A stretch of DNA of 64,000 nucleotides from an uncultured Oceanisphaera sp. GTDB lineage: Bacteria > Pseudomonadota > Gammaproteobacteria > Enterobacterales > Aeromonadaceae. The position numbers and the translations under genes are program-made. Below are positions 52,725 to 62,563 of the stretch, piece by piece; the first letter of the stretch is position 1; every line of letters starts with the position of its first letter. Location of the stretch: assembly GCF_947495715.1 (NCBI RefSeq), contig NZ_CANLZU010000006.1, forward strand, positions 83,055-147,054, read 5' to 3'. The notes under the pieces are model-generated. The model was given only the letters and a program-made list of their open reading frames with translations. It was not told the origin of the DNA and did not search any database.

Positions 52725-53855
52725 TTATCTCAGCTCACCATATCGGGAAACACGCCCTGTTCTGCCGCTCAGCCTGGCCAGCACAAACAGAGTGGCCCGC
52801 AACAGCCCCATCAGTAGCGGAACAACAAGCCAAAGCAGCCAGCTGCCAAGGTAAAGCGCCGGGATCAACAGCAACAGCCAGCCGGCAAACTGCACGGCCA
52901 GCACGGGGTAGCCCAGCACATCCGCGACCCCCGCGAGCAGGTCACTGACCAGGCTGGGGTGGGTAATGACCAGGTAGCCTGCCCCAAACACCAGCGGCCA
53001 CTTGGCATAGCGGGCACCATTCAGCACCATACGCCCGCCCTGACTTACCCGGGCCGCCAAAGCCGCCGAGCGGGTGGCCCGGCTGGCGCCCTGGGTGGTA
53101 ACCGCAGCCGCCCGCCCCATGCGCAACACCTTGACGGCACTGGTCAACACCAGCACATCGACCGAGGCCCAGCCGATATCACCCGCCGTGAGTGCTTCAC
53201 CGGCGCGGTATTTGGTTTCCAGGCTGCGAATGCCGCCGGTAAAAAACCGGTTCAGCCCTTCCAGCATGCGTTCGGTTACTATCCATTGGGTTTCCCCCTG
53301 GTCGTCCACCACAAACTGGCCGAGAAAATCATGCCCTTCGCTCTTGATGAAGTTAACGGCATACCAGCCACGTTGTTCCGGAGAAAGCGTCTGATACCGC
53401 TCCGGCGTTGCGCTTGGGGTACCGGTGCTTTTTGGCGTACCGGTAAAATACTGCCTGATGGCCCGGTAGCCCTGATCCGCCTGGTTTATCAGCTCTATGG
53501 TGTAAACGGGCCGGGTCAGAAAGTGATGAATAGGTGGCAGCACGGTTTCACCATAGCGACGCAGAATCTCCTGAAATTCGGGCTCCTGGCCGTAAAGCGA
53601 AAACACACGGCGGGCCATGGCCGGATAACGCATGAATGCAGCCTGCGCCTTCACCAGCAGCAGCGGGTCATCGGCCAGATCCAGCAGTACTGCCTGCACC
53701 CCGACCGGCTCTTGTTCAATGCCGGGAAACCCCTGCAACACATCGCCGGCCTGAATCTGTATCAGTTTCTGCTCAATGGGAACCGGGCGACTGCCCACAC
53801 TGAACACCGCTGCCAGCAACAGGGCCACACCACCAATCAAAAACAGCTTTTTCAC
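52725..53855 (-). CDS. Membrane protein of unknown function
   Basis: A 376-residue protein I do not recognise. It starts (GTG, KKLFLIGGVALLLAAVF) with a signal anchor, has a long periplasmic-looking region (about 25-240) with YPAMARRVFSLYGQEPEFQEILRRYGETVLPPIHHFL, and ends with three or so hydrophobic segments (about 280-360: WPLVFGAGYLVIT, VLAVQFAGWLLLLIPALYLGSWLLWLVVPLLMGLL). A TTG five codons upstream is an alternative start. The DQGETQWIVTERM stretch suggests substrate-like beta structure. No informative neighbours; followed by nothing in operon. Confidence 0.7.
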   Translation of the reverse strand: MKKLFLIGGVALLLAAVFSVGSRPVPIEQKLIQIQAGDVLQGFPGIEQEPVGVQAVLLDLADDPLLLVKAQAAFMRYPAMARRVFSLYGQEPEFQEILRRYGETVLPPIHHFLTRPVYTIELINQADQGYRAIRQYFTGTPKSTGTPSATPERYQTLSPEQRGWYAVNFIKSEGHDFLGQFVVDDQGETQWIVTERMLEGLNRFFTGGIRSLETKYRAGEALTAGDIGWASVDVLVLTSAVKVLRMGRAAAVTTQGASRATRSAALAARVSQGGRMVLNGARYAKWPLVFGAGYLVITHPSLVSDLLAGVADVLGYPVLAVQFAGWLLLLIPALYLGSWLLWLVVPLLMGLLRATLFVLARLSGRTGRVSRYGELR

Positions 53856-54249
53856 AGGCTCACCAATCAAGACGACTCACAATGTCACTCAACAACAGGG
53901 GTATATCCGGTTTGCGCCGGCGCTACAACCGTTAACTGTAAAGTACGCCGGCACTCGCCACTAGACCAAGGTCTGATATGCCCGGCAATGGGGCTTTGCT
54001 ATGGTCGCCGGTTTTACGGGTGCGACAACATCACCTTTTGTTTATTTGGGTGTATGTAGTCTATCCGTGGGGCTATTTGGTGATTTGTCAGGTGATTGTG
54101 TTGATAGTGGCGTTATTTAACAAAACTATCACGCTAACCCTGTGATTGTGCTACATTCCCCCGCTTTACGGGCGCTACAACAGCACCTTCTGGAAATTGG
54201 GCTCTCTGTAATCAATTGACAGGGCTATTTAACGGAGTATCAGGCGATC
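53856..54249. other. Divergent promoter region before the YkvI-type carrier
   Basis: About 390 bases, locally AT-rich (54040-54160). Imperfect repeats GGTGATTTG, GGTGATTGTG and GTGATTGTG occur near 54077, 54093 and 54141, with TTACGGG(T/C)GC at 54013 and 54168. A TACATT -10 candidate lies at 54152. No known operator recognised. Confidence 0.4.
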
Positions 54250-55338
54250 ATGTGGAAAATATTGAAAATAGCCAGTGCATTCATTGGCATTATCGTAGGG
54301 GCAGGATTTGCCTCCGGTCAGGAAGTGCTGCAGTACTTCACCAGCTTCGGTTACATGGGCACCGCCGCCGCCATGGTGGCCACGGCGCTGTTCGCCTACC
54401 TGGGCATGATGCTCACCATGCTTGGCAGCCGCACCCGTACCCGTTCCCACAAAACCGTGGTGTATCAGATTAGCGGCCGTTACATCGGCGTGATCGTGGA
54501 TTACGTGATCATCTTTACCCTGTTTGGCGTAGGCGTGGTGATGATTGCCGGCGCCGGCTCTATTCTCAATCAGCAGTTCGGACTGGATGCCTACATCGGC
54601 AGCGTGCTGATGACCCTGCTGATGGGCGCCACCCTGATGCTGAACGTGCAGCGGGTAGTGGCCCTTATCGGCAGCATTACGCCTTTTCTGGTGCTGGCGC
54701 TGGTGTCGATCTGCATTTACAGCCTGGCCACCATGGATCGCAGCTTTGCCGAGTTGGCGCCCATTGCCGAAAGCGTAGAGTCCACCTTGCCGCACTGGCT
54801 GGTGTCTGCGGTCAACTATGTGTCGTTCAATATCGCCGTGGGTGCCGCCATGTCGCTGGTGATGGGCGGTGCCGAGAAAAACGAAAACATCGCCAAATGG
54901 GGCGGCCTGCTCGGCGGCGCCGGCGTGGGCGTGCTGATCATGATTAGCCACCTGGCCATGTTCTCGCAAATCGACAACATTGCCGGTTACGCCCTGCCGT
55001 TGCTTAAAATCATCGACGGCATCTCGCCCTGGTTGGCCACCACCATGTCTTTTGTATTGTTCGGCATGATCTTCAGCACCGGTGCCAGCATGTTCTATGC
55101 CTTTGTGGCCCGCTTTGTGGAAATGCGCACCCCGGCCGCCAACCGCTTCAGCATCGCCACTCTGGTGGTGGGCTTTGTGGCCAGCTTTGCCGGCTTTACC
55201 CAGCTGGTGGCCTTTTTCTACCCGCTGATCGGTTATCTGGGCCTGTTTTTGGTGGGCGCGTTGATCTTCGCCCCCTTCAAGCTCAAGCGAGACGCCCGCC
55301 AGCCCGGTATGGCACAGGCAGTTGGCAGCACCGATTAA
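54250..55338 (+). CDS. YkvI-type membrane transporter (COG3949)
   Basis: Predicted inner-membrane carrier distantly related to the amino acid-polyamine-organocation fold. The 362 residues have about ten spans, with the family's opening KIASAFIGIIVGAGFASGQEVLQYF, the unwound-helix glycine motif typical of that fold, then IAVGAAMSLVMGGAEKN and ATTMSFVLFGMIFSTGASMFYA. Substrate unknown; amino acids or related solutes are plausible. It is a single-gene unit closed by a terminator at 55369. Confidence 0.82.
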   Translation: MWKILKIASAFIGIIVGAGFASGQEVLQYFTSFGYMGTAAAMVATALFAYLGMMLTMLGSRTRTRSHKTVVYQISGRYIGVIVDYVIIFTLFGVGVVMIAGAGSILNQQFGLDAYIGSVLMTLLMGATLMLNVQRVVALIGSITPFLVLALVSICIYSLATMDRSFAELAPIAESVESTLPHWLVSAVNYVSFNIAVGAAMSLVMGGAEKNENIAKWGGLLGGAGVGVLIMISHLAMFSQIDNIAGYALPLLKIIDGISPWLATTMSFVLFGMIFSTGASMFYAFVARFVEMRTPAANRFSIATLVVGFVASFAGFTQLVAFFYPLIGYLGLFLVGALIFAPFKLKRDARQPGMAQAVGSTD

Positions 55339-55368
55339 GCGAACGCCTGAACACTGTTCCGAGCTGAG

Positions 55369-55402
55369 AAAAAGCCGCCATCTGTTGATGGCGGCTTTTT
55401 TA
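55369..55402 (+). terminator. Terminator after the YkvI-type gene
   Basis: GCCGCCATC pairs with GATGGCGGC around TGTT, flanked by AAAAA and TTTTTT; it would work in both directions. Confidence 0.92.
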
Positions 55403-55517
55403 TTAGCTCATAGATCATGAATCTATAAATGAACTATAAGTGCTCAAATGAAAACCTGTTAAAGTGCGTTTGTTAATATTTATCTTGATGGTAGTTAAAT
55501 TAATGCGAGGGTTTGGT

Positions 55518-56462
55518 ATGGGGTGGTTATCATCGGTTTACTTCGTTGGGGGAGCTCTTGCTCTTTTATTGGTTCCTATATTTTTTTTGTTAAGCGTAGT
55601 GTCATACATAAAGAAAAAAGAGACTCGTAGTAGAGTCAGTCCTCTGACTACAGACCTTCTTCGCGCGCCAGGTTTTTCTTTGCAGCAAAAAATAGATGAT
55701 ATTAATTGGGACTTGATGGAATGTCTGATGATGATTCCTGTGTTAACGGCAGTCGTGCCTATGTTTGTTTTTCTTCAGATGAAGATGGCGGATCAACAGT
55801 TTACTCTTATCAGCTGGATACTTGTCATTGCTTTAATCATCTTTGGTGTTGCCTACTATGTTCGTAAGTTGTTTAAAAAAATGAAAAAATTAAGCCATTT
55901 TCGTTTAGGTCATGCATGTGAGATAGCTGTAGGACAAGAACTAGAACAGGTTGTACGGCCAGTTGACCGACCTTATCGTGTTTTTCACGATATACCGTTC
56001 GAAGGCTTCAATGTTGATCACTTGGTGGTTAGCCCGAATGGCGTTCTTGTTGTTGAAACCAAAGGTAGGTCAAAACCGATTGATAATGGAAGTAAGCAAT
56101 TTAAGGTGCGAGTAGAAGGTGATGCTCTGCACTTTCCAAGGCATGTCGAGCGTGAACCTATTTTACAAACACGGCGCAATGTTAAAGCTGTGCAGGCGTG
56201 GCTGAGTGATGCTACCGGCTTTGATGTTCCAGTCGGGGGAGTTCTAGTGTTGCCCGGCTGGTATGTGGAGTTAAAACAAAAAATGGTTTTACCCTATGTG
56301 ATGAATTCCACTCAGTTATCCAAGCAGTTGCCTAATTTGTATGTGGGTAAGCTTGAGCTTGGACAGGTACAGGCAATAGCTCATCAGATCACTCAGCGAG
56401 TACGAGATGTAGATCGTGAACGAGTAGACCGCGTAGCATCGCGGCCACTCAAAAATTATTGA
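55518..56462 (+). CDS. NERD-domain membrane protein
   Basis: Membrane-anchored protein with a predicted nuclease-related domain. The 314 residues have a span at about 5-28, a second hydrophobic region at 80-118, and a NERD domain from about 135 with the restriction-like core FNVDHLVVSPNGVLVVETKGR (D ... E-T-K). Base composition is clearly richer in A and T than neighbours, a sign of transfer. It converges on the helicase operon and may belong to the same defence-like cluster. Starts at 55464 (GTG), 55488 and 55503 are also in frame; 55518 has the best upstream purine stretch (CGAGGG). Confidence 0.82.
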   Translation: MGWLSSVYFVGGALALLLVPIFFLLSVVSYIKKKETRSRVSPLTTDLLRAPGFSLQQKIDDINWDLMECLMMIPVLTAVVPMFVFLQMKMADQQFTLISWILVIALIIFGVAYYVRKLFKKMKKLSHFRLGHACEIAVGQELEQVVRPVDRPYRVFHDIPFEGFNVDHLVVSPNGVLVVETKGRSKPIDNGSKQFKVRVEGDALHFPRHVEREPILQTRRNVKAVQAWLSDATGFDVPVGGVLVLPGWYVELKQKMVLPYVMNSTQLSKQLPNLYVGKLELGQVQAIAHQITQRVRDVDRERVDRVASRPLKNY

Positions 56463-56477
56463 ATATGAAAGCCAGTA

Positions 56478-59400
56478 TTAGCCCAGCACACTGAATTCCT
56501 TGAACAGTCTCACCGGCAGCGGGTACTTCAGCTGCCAGGTTATGTTCATCGGTTTGCTGCCGTGATAGCGCATAAATTTCACCGGACCACAGGCGCGATA
56601 GGGTGAATTTTTGTCGATGCGTACAAACAGCTGAAACTGCCAGCCATTAGTTTCGCTTTCAATGTAACGGCGACCACCTGGAGTGCTGGGGCCTGCACTG
56701 TTCTGAGATTGCCAATGAAACTGAGTCTGGCTGATGGCGTAGTCGTTATAGGCGACACCTTCATGCTGGGCTGTACTTTTATCCAGCGTCACGAACAGCA
56801 ATTCGGTTTTGCTCTCTTTGAATGGCAGTACGCCAGCCTGAAACGGCGTGCGTTTTTCTGCGGTAAGAAAACCAACGGCGGTGAGGATTTCTCGGCTGTG
56901 ATAGGCTGCATGTAATCGCAGCGGGGTGTGCTCCAGTCCCGGCAGAGGTAAGTATTGATGCTGCGTTCTCGCATCTAGATAGTTGCTGAGCTGAGCCAAC
57001 TCATTGCACACAGCTGGAGTCTGGGATAGCCGCATGAGAAAGTCCTGAGCCGATCCTATCTGGCTTTGCTGACCATCTATCTGATATGCCAGCATTTGTA
57101 GTCGCTGCTGTTGCTGCTCATCGTCGATCGCGTAGTGGGCATCACTCTCGGCCACTTGGTTGATAAGCTGTAACTGTGCTGTGTCATCCAGGTGCAACAA
57201 ACTCCCCAGCCGGCGGCTGAAATAGCGTTCCTCGGCGGAGGCTGCCCCCGGCAGAAGCCCGGCATCCCGTTGCAGATTGGTCCAACCGCTGTTTTGGCCA
57301 GCGCGATAGATATCTTCCAGCTCTAGTTGCTGCTCGTTGAGAAAGTCATCGAGAACTACATGACGGCTTCCGGTCAGACTCACATAGGCGTGCAGCTCCT
57401 GTTGCAGGCGGTGCCAGTTCTGATTCAGTGCCTGTTTCAGGCTGCTAAGAATATGCTCTTTGGCTTGCTTTTGTAGTTGGATATGGCAACCGCTGGGCAG
57501 TCGGCCAAAGCCTTTTTCTATGCTTTCGATCACTTCACGGCGCGACAGGCCAGTGATGGCGCTGTAGAGCATATCGAAGCGGAATCCTTCCTTATGCTGG
57601 CCGACAAAATCCAGGATCAGGCAGCTTTCCTTCCCCTCGAACAAACGCAGACCGCGACCGATTTGCTGTTGAAACAGAGTGGCGCTTTGGGTGGGTCGCA
57701 GTAACAGCAAGGTATCGACAAAGGGAAGATCGATCCCTTCGTTATAGAGATCTACGGTCACGATGGCATGGATCTCGCCACGTTCTAGCTGTTTGGGCAG
57801 ATCTCGGCGCTCTTTAACGGAGCTTTTACCGGTGATCACACGAGCGATAATGCCGGCCTTTTCAAACTGCTCTGCCATAAATTCGGCATGAGCAATGCTC
57901 ACGCAGAATACCAGGCTCTTACCGCGTTTAGGGTCGTCCACCAGTTGTTGCCAGGAGCGGATCACTGCCGCTGCGCGAACATGGTTACCAGTAAGCAGAT
58001 TATCCAGCGCTTTGAATTCGTTGGCCTGTTGCCAGGGGATCTCTCGGTAGTCGGTGTCATCGTCACAGGCATAATATTCGAAGGGGGTCAGCAGTTGCAG
58101 ATCCAGCGCCTGCCACAGACGTAATTGTGCCGCCGGTGAACCGTCCGGTCGATTATCAAAATGGCGCAGTATATTCTTGCCATCTGCTCGTTCCGGTGTC
58201 GCGGTTAAGCCCAGTAAATAAGCCGGAGAAATGCTTGAGAGCAGCGTTTCGAAGCTGTTGGCTTCTATGTGATGACATTCGTCAATAATCACCATGTGCC
58301 AGTAATCTGCTGCTTGCTGAGAGACTAGCTTGCGGGCATTTAGGCTTTGAATGGTGGCGAACAGATGCTGATCCTGCTCTGGCTGGTACTCACCGGTAAA
58401 GAGATCGCCGAATTCCGCTTCGCGCAACACCAGCCGAAAGGTGCGCATGGCCTGTATCAACAATTCCTTGCGGTGGGCGACAAACAGTAGCCGCGGCAAG
58501 CCGCCTTGCTTGCGGGCTAGGCGACGGTAATCGAAGGCCGCCATAACGGTTTTACCGGTGCCGGTGGCGGCAACCAACAGGTTGCGCATTCGACCATGTG
58601 CTCGCTCGTTATCAAGTTGCTCCAAAATATCCAGCTGAAAGGGCTTGGGCTCGATATCGAAGAAGGTGGGAGTAGCGATTAGATCCCGGCCTGATTCTCT
58701 TTTCAGTGCCTTGGCTAACTCGTTTCGGTGGGTTTGATCATCCGGGTTATAGGGTTGAAATTCGCCATCTTGCCACAGGGTTTCAAAGTGTGCCTGAGCT
58801 CGCTGGTAGAGCTGATTTTGGCCTTTTTCGGTGAATTTAACCGTCCATTCCAAACCGCCCATGAGGGCGGCACCAGACAGATTGGCGCTGCCCACATAGG
58901 CGGAACCGAACCCCGTGTTCCGCTCAAAAATCCAGGCTTTGGCGTGTAAGCGGGTGCGACGTCCGTCGAGCGATACCCGAACTTCACAATTAGGCAATCG
59001 GGCCAGCGTATCTAACGCTTTTTGCTCGGTGGCGCCCACATAGGTGGTGGTCAGCACCCGTATCTTGGCCTGGCTTTGCCCTTTGGCATCGGTGCTGGTG
59101 ATCTGCTTGAGCACTTCGATGATCTTTCGCACCCCAGAGACGGTGATAAAGCTCACCAGAATATCGACGCTATTGCATGACGCCAGTTCGGCAGTGAGCT
59201 CATGCAACAAAGCGGGAGAATCTTTACCGGCAGTAAACAGCCAGGGTTGTGCCAAGCCGATGGCTGGCAGTTCAGGCTTTCGCTGGGCAGGATACAAGGA
59301 ACGCAGTACCTGGGGCGGCGTGCATAGCAGGTCGGTGACTTCATCCTGAGCCAACCGCTGACGGGAGTATCGCAATATGTCGTTTATAAGTTCGGCTTGT

Positions 59401-59603
59401 GCCTTCACCTTAACCTGTTTATCACCACTGACCCCTGCTAAAAGCTGGGACAATTGCTCGGCCAGAGCATCGGCTAAGCGTTCGTGACTGAAGGCCGGAT
59501 TGAGTTCTTCGGGGTGGGCGCTGAGCCCGCTTTCTGAGAGTGCCTGTTCTACTCCCTGTGTGGTGAGCAGATCGTAGAGTCCCTGTGCAAGAGGTGCTTT
59601 CAT
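56478..59603 (-). CDS. PLD-nuclease/SF2-helicase protein with DUF3427 tail
   Basis: Large DNA or RNA translocase with a phospholipase-D-type nuclease-like module. In the 1041 residues: PLD domain about 110-285 with a single HKD-like motif (RLH220-A-K222 ... GSAN241), Walker A TGTGKT (K351), DEAD-box DECHH (441-445), motif III TATP, motif VI QQIGRGLR (648-653), and a C-terminal DUF3427-like region from about 780 with FQAGVLPFKESKTELLFVTLDKS. It follows the second helicase by 32 bases in an operon with a methyltransferase. The architecture occurs in defence islands; a restriction-like role is inferred. Confidence 0.88.
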   Translation of the reverse strand: MKAPLAQGLYDLLTTQGVEQALSESGLSAHPEELNPAFSHERLADALAEQLSQLLAGVSGDKQVKVKAQAELINDILRYSRQRLAQDEVTDLLCTPPQVLRSLYPAQRKPELPAIGLAQPWLFTAGKDSPALLHELTAELASCNSVDILVSFITVSGVRKIIEVLKQITSTDAKGQSQAKIRVLTTTYVGATEQKALDTLARLPNCEVRVSLDGRRTRLHAKAWIFERNTGFGSAYVGSANLSGAALMGGLEWTVKFTEKGQNQLYQRAQAHFETLWQDGEFQPYNPDDQTHRNELAKALKRESGRDLIATPTFFDIEPKPFQLDILEQLDNERAHGRMRNLLVAATGTGKTVMAAFDYRRLARKQGGLPRLLFVAHRKELLIQAMRTFRLVLREAEFGDLFTGEYQPEQDQHLFATIQSLNARKLVSQQAADYWHMVIIDECHHIEANSFETLLSSISPAYLLGLTATPERADGKNILRHFDNRPDGSPAAQLRLWQALDLQLLTPFEYYACDDDTDYREIPWQQANEFKALDNLLTGNHVRAAAVIRSWQQLVDDPKRGKSLVFCVSIAHAEFMAEQFEKAGIIARVITGKSSVKERRDLPKQLERGEIHAIVTVDLYNEGIDLPFVDTLLLLRPTQSATLFQQQIGRGLRLFEGKESCLILDFVGQHKEGFRFDMLYSAITGLSRREVIESIEKGFGRLPSGCHIQLQKQAKEHILSSLKQALNQNWHRLQQELHAYVSLTGSRHVVLDDFLNEQQLELEDIYRAGQNSGWTNLQRDAGLLPGAASAEERYFSRRLGSLLHLDDTAQLQLINQVAESDAHYAIDDEQQQQRLQMLAYQIDGQQSQIGSAQDFLMRLSQTPAVCNELAQLSNYLDARTQHQYLPLPGLEHTPLRLHAAYHSREILTAVGFLTAEKRTPFQAGVLPFKESKTELLFVTLDKSTAQHEGVAYNDYAISQTQFHWQSQNSAGPSTPGGRRYIESETNGWQFQLFVRIDKNSPYRACGPVKFMRYHGSKPMNITWQLKYPLPVRLFKEFSVLG

Positions 59604-59635
59604 TTTGTCCCTTATTGTTATTTTTCTGCTTCTTG

Positions 59636-62563
59636 TTATTGCGCCGGCTCTGCTATCACACCCCTGAACCGTGCAAAAGGCTTCATCTCGTCGGTGGCGG
59701 CCAGATCGTCATAATCCGGGTTGGTGGCGTGCAGCCGATAGCTGCCGTCCGGGTTTTTCTTCACTATCCGCAGCAGATACTGGTTGTCGCCGGACTCGTC
59801 CTGCCGTTCTATGGCGAGGGTCTGGTTGCTGATGCTGCCGGCGGTTTGCGGTGTTATCCATTCCAGTAACAGCAAATCGCCGTCGTTAACCGGCTGTTTG
59901 CCGCCGTTCATGGAGTTTCCGCTGGCCCGGGCCAGAAAGTGCCGTTTGCTATCGAGTGGACCGTAGTGATCCGCAATGGCCATGAGTTCGGCGTGGTCGC
60001 TGTGGCCGGTCTTGAAATGGCCGCAGGCAATGCGCAGGTCGGGGAAACAGGGTAATTCGATAACGTTGGCCGCTGGTGTGTCGGTCGCTTGCTGTTTTGT
60101 TTGTGAAAGCCGATGCGCTTTTGCCAGCCTCGGCGCCTTGCGGCGGCGATATTCGGCCAGGCGCAGATCCACCAGTTCCTGCATCATCAAATGCAGGGTA
60201 TCCAGCTCATCAACAGGCAGCTCGAAGCGGGGGCAGAAGCGGTCGTTCTTGATCTCGAACCAGTATTCGGCCTTTGAGTCCGGGTTGCCGCCGGAGCTGT
60301 ATTTGATCGGGTTTCCCTGCCAGTAACGCAGCCAGGCGGGGGAGTCGGCGGCCATGGCCTGTTGTCTGGCAGGCAGGTCGAGCAGCAACAAGTCCGGGTG
60401 GCGCTCCAGCACATGGCGGGACTGTTCGGCCAGTGCCGCCAGGGTAGGGGGCTGGCGCAGGCCGTCCAGCTCCAGCAGGGCCTGCAGCAGTATTACCTTG
60501 AAGCTTTTGGTGAGCGTGGTGGTCTCGATGCCGGTCAGTAAAAAGTCACCGAGTTTATCCTGCACCATGACGGCAGAAGCCGCGAGATCGCCTTCGCTTC
60601 GCGTCATTTCAAACCAGCTGCCGTGCTGTTTGCGCAGCTTGGCCAAATCCAGCCCGGCCTGAAAGGCCTGCACCGCCGTGGGTCGGTGGCCCAGTTCATC
60701 TTTGAGCCGACGATAGTCATCAACCACTCTGACCCGGCCGCCGTAGCGCAGCTTGTCCATCAGCGGGATCAGTTGGGGATCGAGATTGATATAGCAGCCT
60801 TCGGGCAGAGCCGGGGTGGTTTGACTGCCGTTGCCGTCGGTCGTGCCGATGGTGGCCTGCAACAGCTCGGGCTTGAACAGGCAGGCTTTGTGGTTGCCCA
60901 CCAGATCGACCACCATCAGCCGCTGCTTGCCCGGGTGCTTGCGCAGGCCCCGGCCCAGTTGCTGCAGAAAGACGATGCGCGATTCGGTGGGGCGCAGCAT
61001 CAGCAGGGTGTCGATGGCGGGCAGATCCGTGCCTTCGTTGAACAGGTCCACCGAAAAAATCACCTGCAGCTTGCCGTCGGCCAGTTCGGTCAGCGCCTGG
61101 TTGCGGGGCATGGCCGAGCCGGCATAAACGGCGGCGGCTTTGATATCGGCATCGTTGAATATCCGGGCCATAAAGTCGGCGTGGCGGGTAGAGATGCAGA
61201 AAGCCAGGGTGCGGCTCCGGGCGAAAGTGCGCCATTGTTCAAGGGCATGCCGGGCGCGCCGTTTGCTGGCAAAGGCGGCATCCAGCGCATCGGGATCGAA
61301 ACGGCCGTTGCGCCAGGGTATTTCGTCGTAGTCGATGTGCTCGTCATAAATGCCCTGATAGACGAAGGGCACCAGATGATGGTCGACAATGGCGTCGCGC
61401 AGGCCGCGCTCAAACACCAGGTTATCGTCGCACAGGGCCAGAATATCGGCCTGATCGGTTCTGTCCGGCGTGGCGGTCAGCCCGAGCAGAAAACGGGGGC
61501 GAAAATGATCCAGCAAGCGGCGATAGGTTGGGGCGGTGGCGTGATGAAATTCGTCGACGATGATGTAGTCGAAGTGATCCGGCGCAAAGCGGCGCAGGTG
61601 GTCGGCCCGGCCCAGGGTCTGCACCGAGGCAAACAGCCAGTCGGCCTGATCCTGCTGTTGGCCGTTATACAGGCCGGTGTGTGCTGTGGGCTGCATGCGA
61701 ATGAAGGTGGCCTGAGCCTGGCGGATAATCTCGTCTCTGTGGGCCACAAACAGCAGCTTTTTGGCCTTGAGCTGGCGGGCGTCGAAGGCGGCCAGCCAGG
61801 TCTTGCCAAGGCCGGTGGCCATGACCACCAGCCCCCGTTGGTAGCCCTGGTTGCGGCTGGCCTGCAGCGCCGCCAGTGCCTCTTCCTGTACCGCATGGGG
61901 CAGCGGCGTTTCGCGCAGTGTCTCGTCATCGCTGGTGTTGTCACCGGTAATGACGCGCAGGCCGGTGAGCGGACTTTGTTGATAGCGGATCAGGTAATCG
62001 TCTATCCAGTGGTGGCTGAGCGGTACCACCCGGGCATCCTGCGCCAGTTGCTGCATCTGTTGCTGTAACGCCAGCAGGCTGGCGGCGGCGGGGCAGGTGC
62101 CGTCATCGTCTACCCGCAGGCACCAGTTCCACTCCAGCGAGTCGGTGAGGGCGGCGCGCGAGATATTGCTGGAGCCGACCAGGCCCAGCCCGGTCAGCCG
62201 TTTCTGCGTGTGTTGTTGAATAAACAGGTAGGACTTGAGGTGAAAGCCGGGGTTGCCGGCGCTCTCGTAGATGCCGACACGGGCGCCCCGTTCGGCCAGC
62301 AGCATCAACCGGCGCAGGGCCACCGGCTCGGTCACGTCCAGATAATCTGAGGTAATAACGTCGAGTTGCACGCCTCTGTCCAGGGCTTCGAACAGCGCAT
62401 CCTGCAGCAGCGCCAGTCCGCTCTGGCGAATAAAAGACACGGCGATGCCGATGCTGCTGCCTTCGCCGGTGGCGTTGATGGCATCCAGCAGGGGGCCGAG
62501 CAGCGGCTGGTTGAAACCGGGATCCTTGGCGCCGCCGCCGGCAAGCAGTTGCGGGGCCGTCAT
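59636..62563 (-). CDS. PLD-nuclease/SF2-helicase protein with S24-like C-terminal domain
   Basis: The 975 residues repeat the layout of the neighbouring protein: PLD-like domain about 15-145 (H108-L-K110 ... GSSN133), Walker A GLGKT (251-255), DEFHH (337-341), TATPDR, and QQLGRGLRKHPGK (534-546). The tail differs: after about residue 850 it resembles LexA/S24 peptidases, with ASGNSMNGG (nucleophile-like S884), NDGDLLLLEW and YLLRIVKKNPDGSYRLHATNPDY. The lysine that pairs with the serine in S24 enzymes seems replaced by leucine (about 931). The ATG overlaps the methyltransferase stop by four bases. Confidence 0.87.
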   Translation of the reverse strand: MTAPQLLAGGGAKDPGFNQPLLGPLLDAINATGEGSSIGIAVSFIRQSGLALLQDALFEALDRGVQLDVITSDYLDVTEPVALRRLMLLAERGARVGIYESAGNPGFHLKSYLFIQQHTQKRLTGLGLVGSSNISRAALTDSLEWNWCLRVDDDGTCPAAASLLALQQQMQQLAQDARVVPLSHHWIDDYLIRYQQSPLTGLRVITGDNTSDDETLRETPLPHAVQEEALAALQASRNQGYQRGLVVMATGLGKTWLAAFDARQLKAKKLLFVAHRDEIIRQAQATFIRMQPTAHTGLYNGQQQDQADWLFASVQTLGRADHLRRFAPDHFDYIIVDEFHHATAPTYRRLLDHFRPRFLLGLTATPDRTDQADILALCDDNLVFERGLRDAIVDHHLVPFVYQGIYDEHIDYDEIPWRNGRFDPDALDAAFASKRRARHALEQWRTFARSRTLAFCISTRHADFMARIFNDADIKAAAVYAGSAMPRNQALTELADGKLQVIFSVDLFNEGTDLPAIDTLLMLRPTESRIVFLQQLGRGLRKHPGKQRLMVVDLVGNHKACLFKPELLQATIGTTDGNGSQTTPALPEGCYINLDPQLIPLMDKLRYGGRVRVVDDYRRLKDELGHRPTAVQAFQAGLDLAKLRKQHGSWFEMTRSEGDLAASAVMVQDKLGDFLLTGIETTTLTKSFKVILLQALLELDGLRQPPTLAALAEQSRHVLERHPDLLLLDLPARQQAMAADSPAWLRYWQGNPIKYSSGGNPDSKAEYWFEIKNDRFCPRFELPVDELDTLHLMMQELVDLRLAEYRRRKAPRLAKAHRLSQTKQQATDTPAANVIELPCFPDLRIACGHFKTGHSDHAELMAIADHYGPLDSKRHFLARASGNSMNGGKQPVNDGDLLLLEWITPQTAGSISNQTLAIERQDESGDNQYLLRIVKKNPDGSYRLHATNPDYDDLAATDEMKPFARFRGVIAEPAQ

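Noticed and set aside
60623..62068. Plus-strand frame of 481 codons opposite the second helicase
   Set aside because: Shadow of the helicase gene, which shows all SF2 motifs in order.
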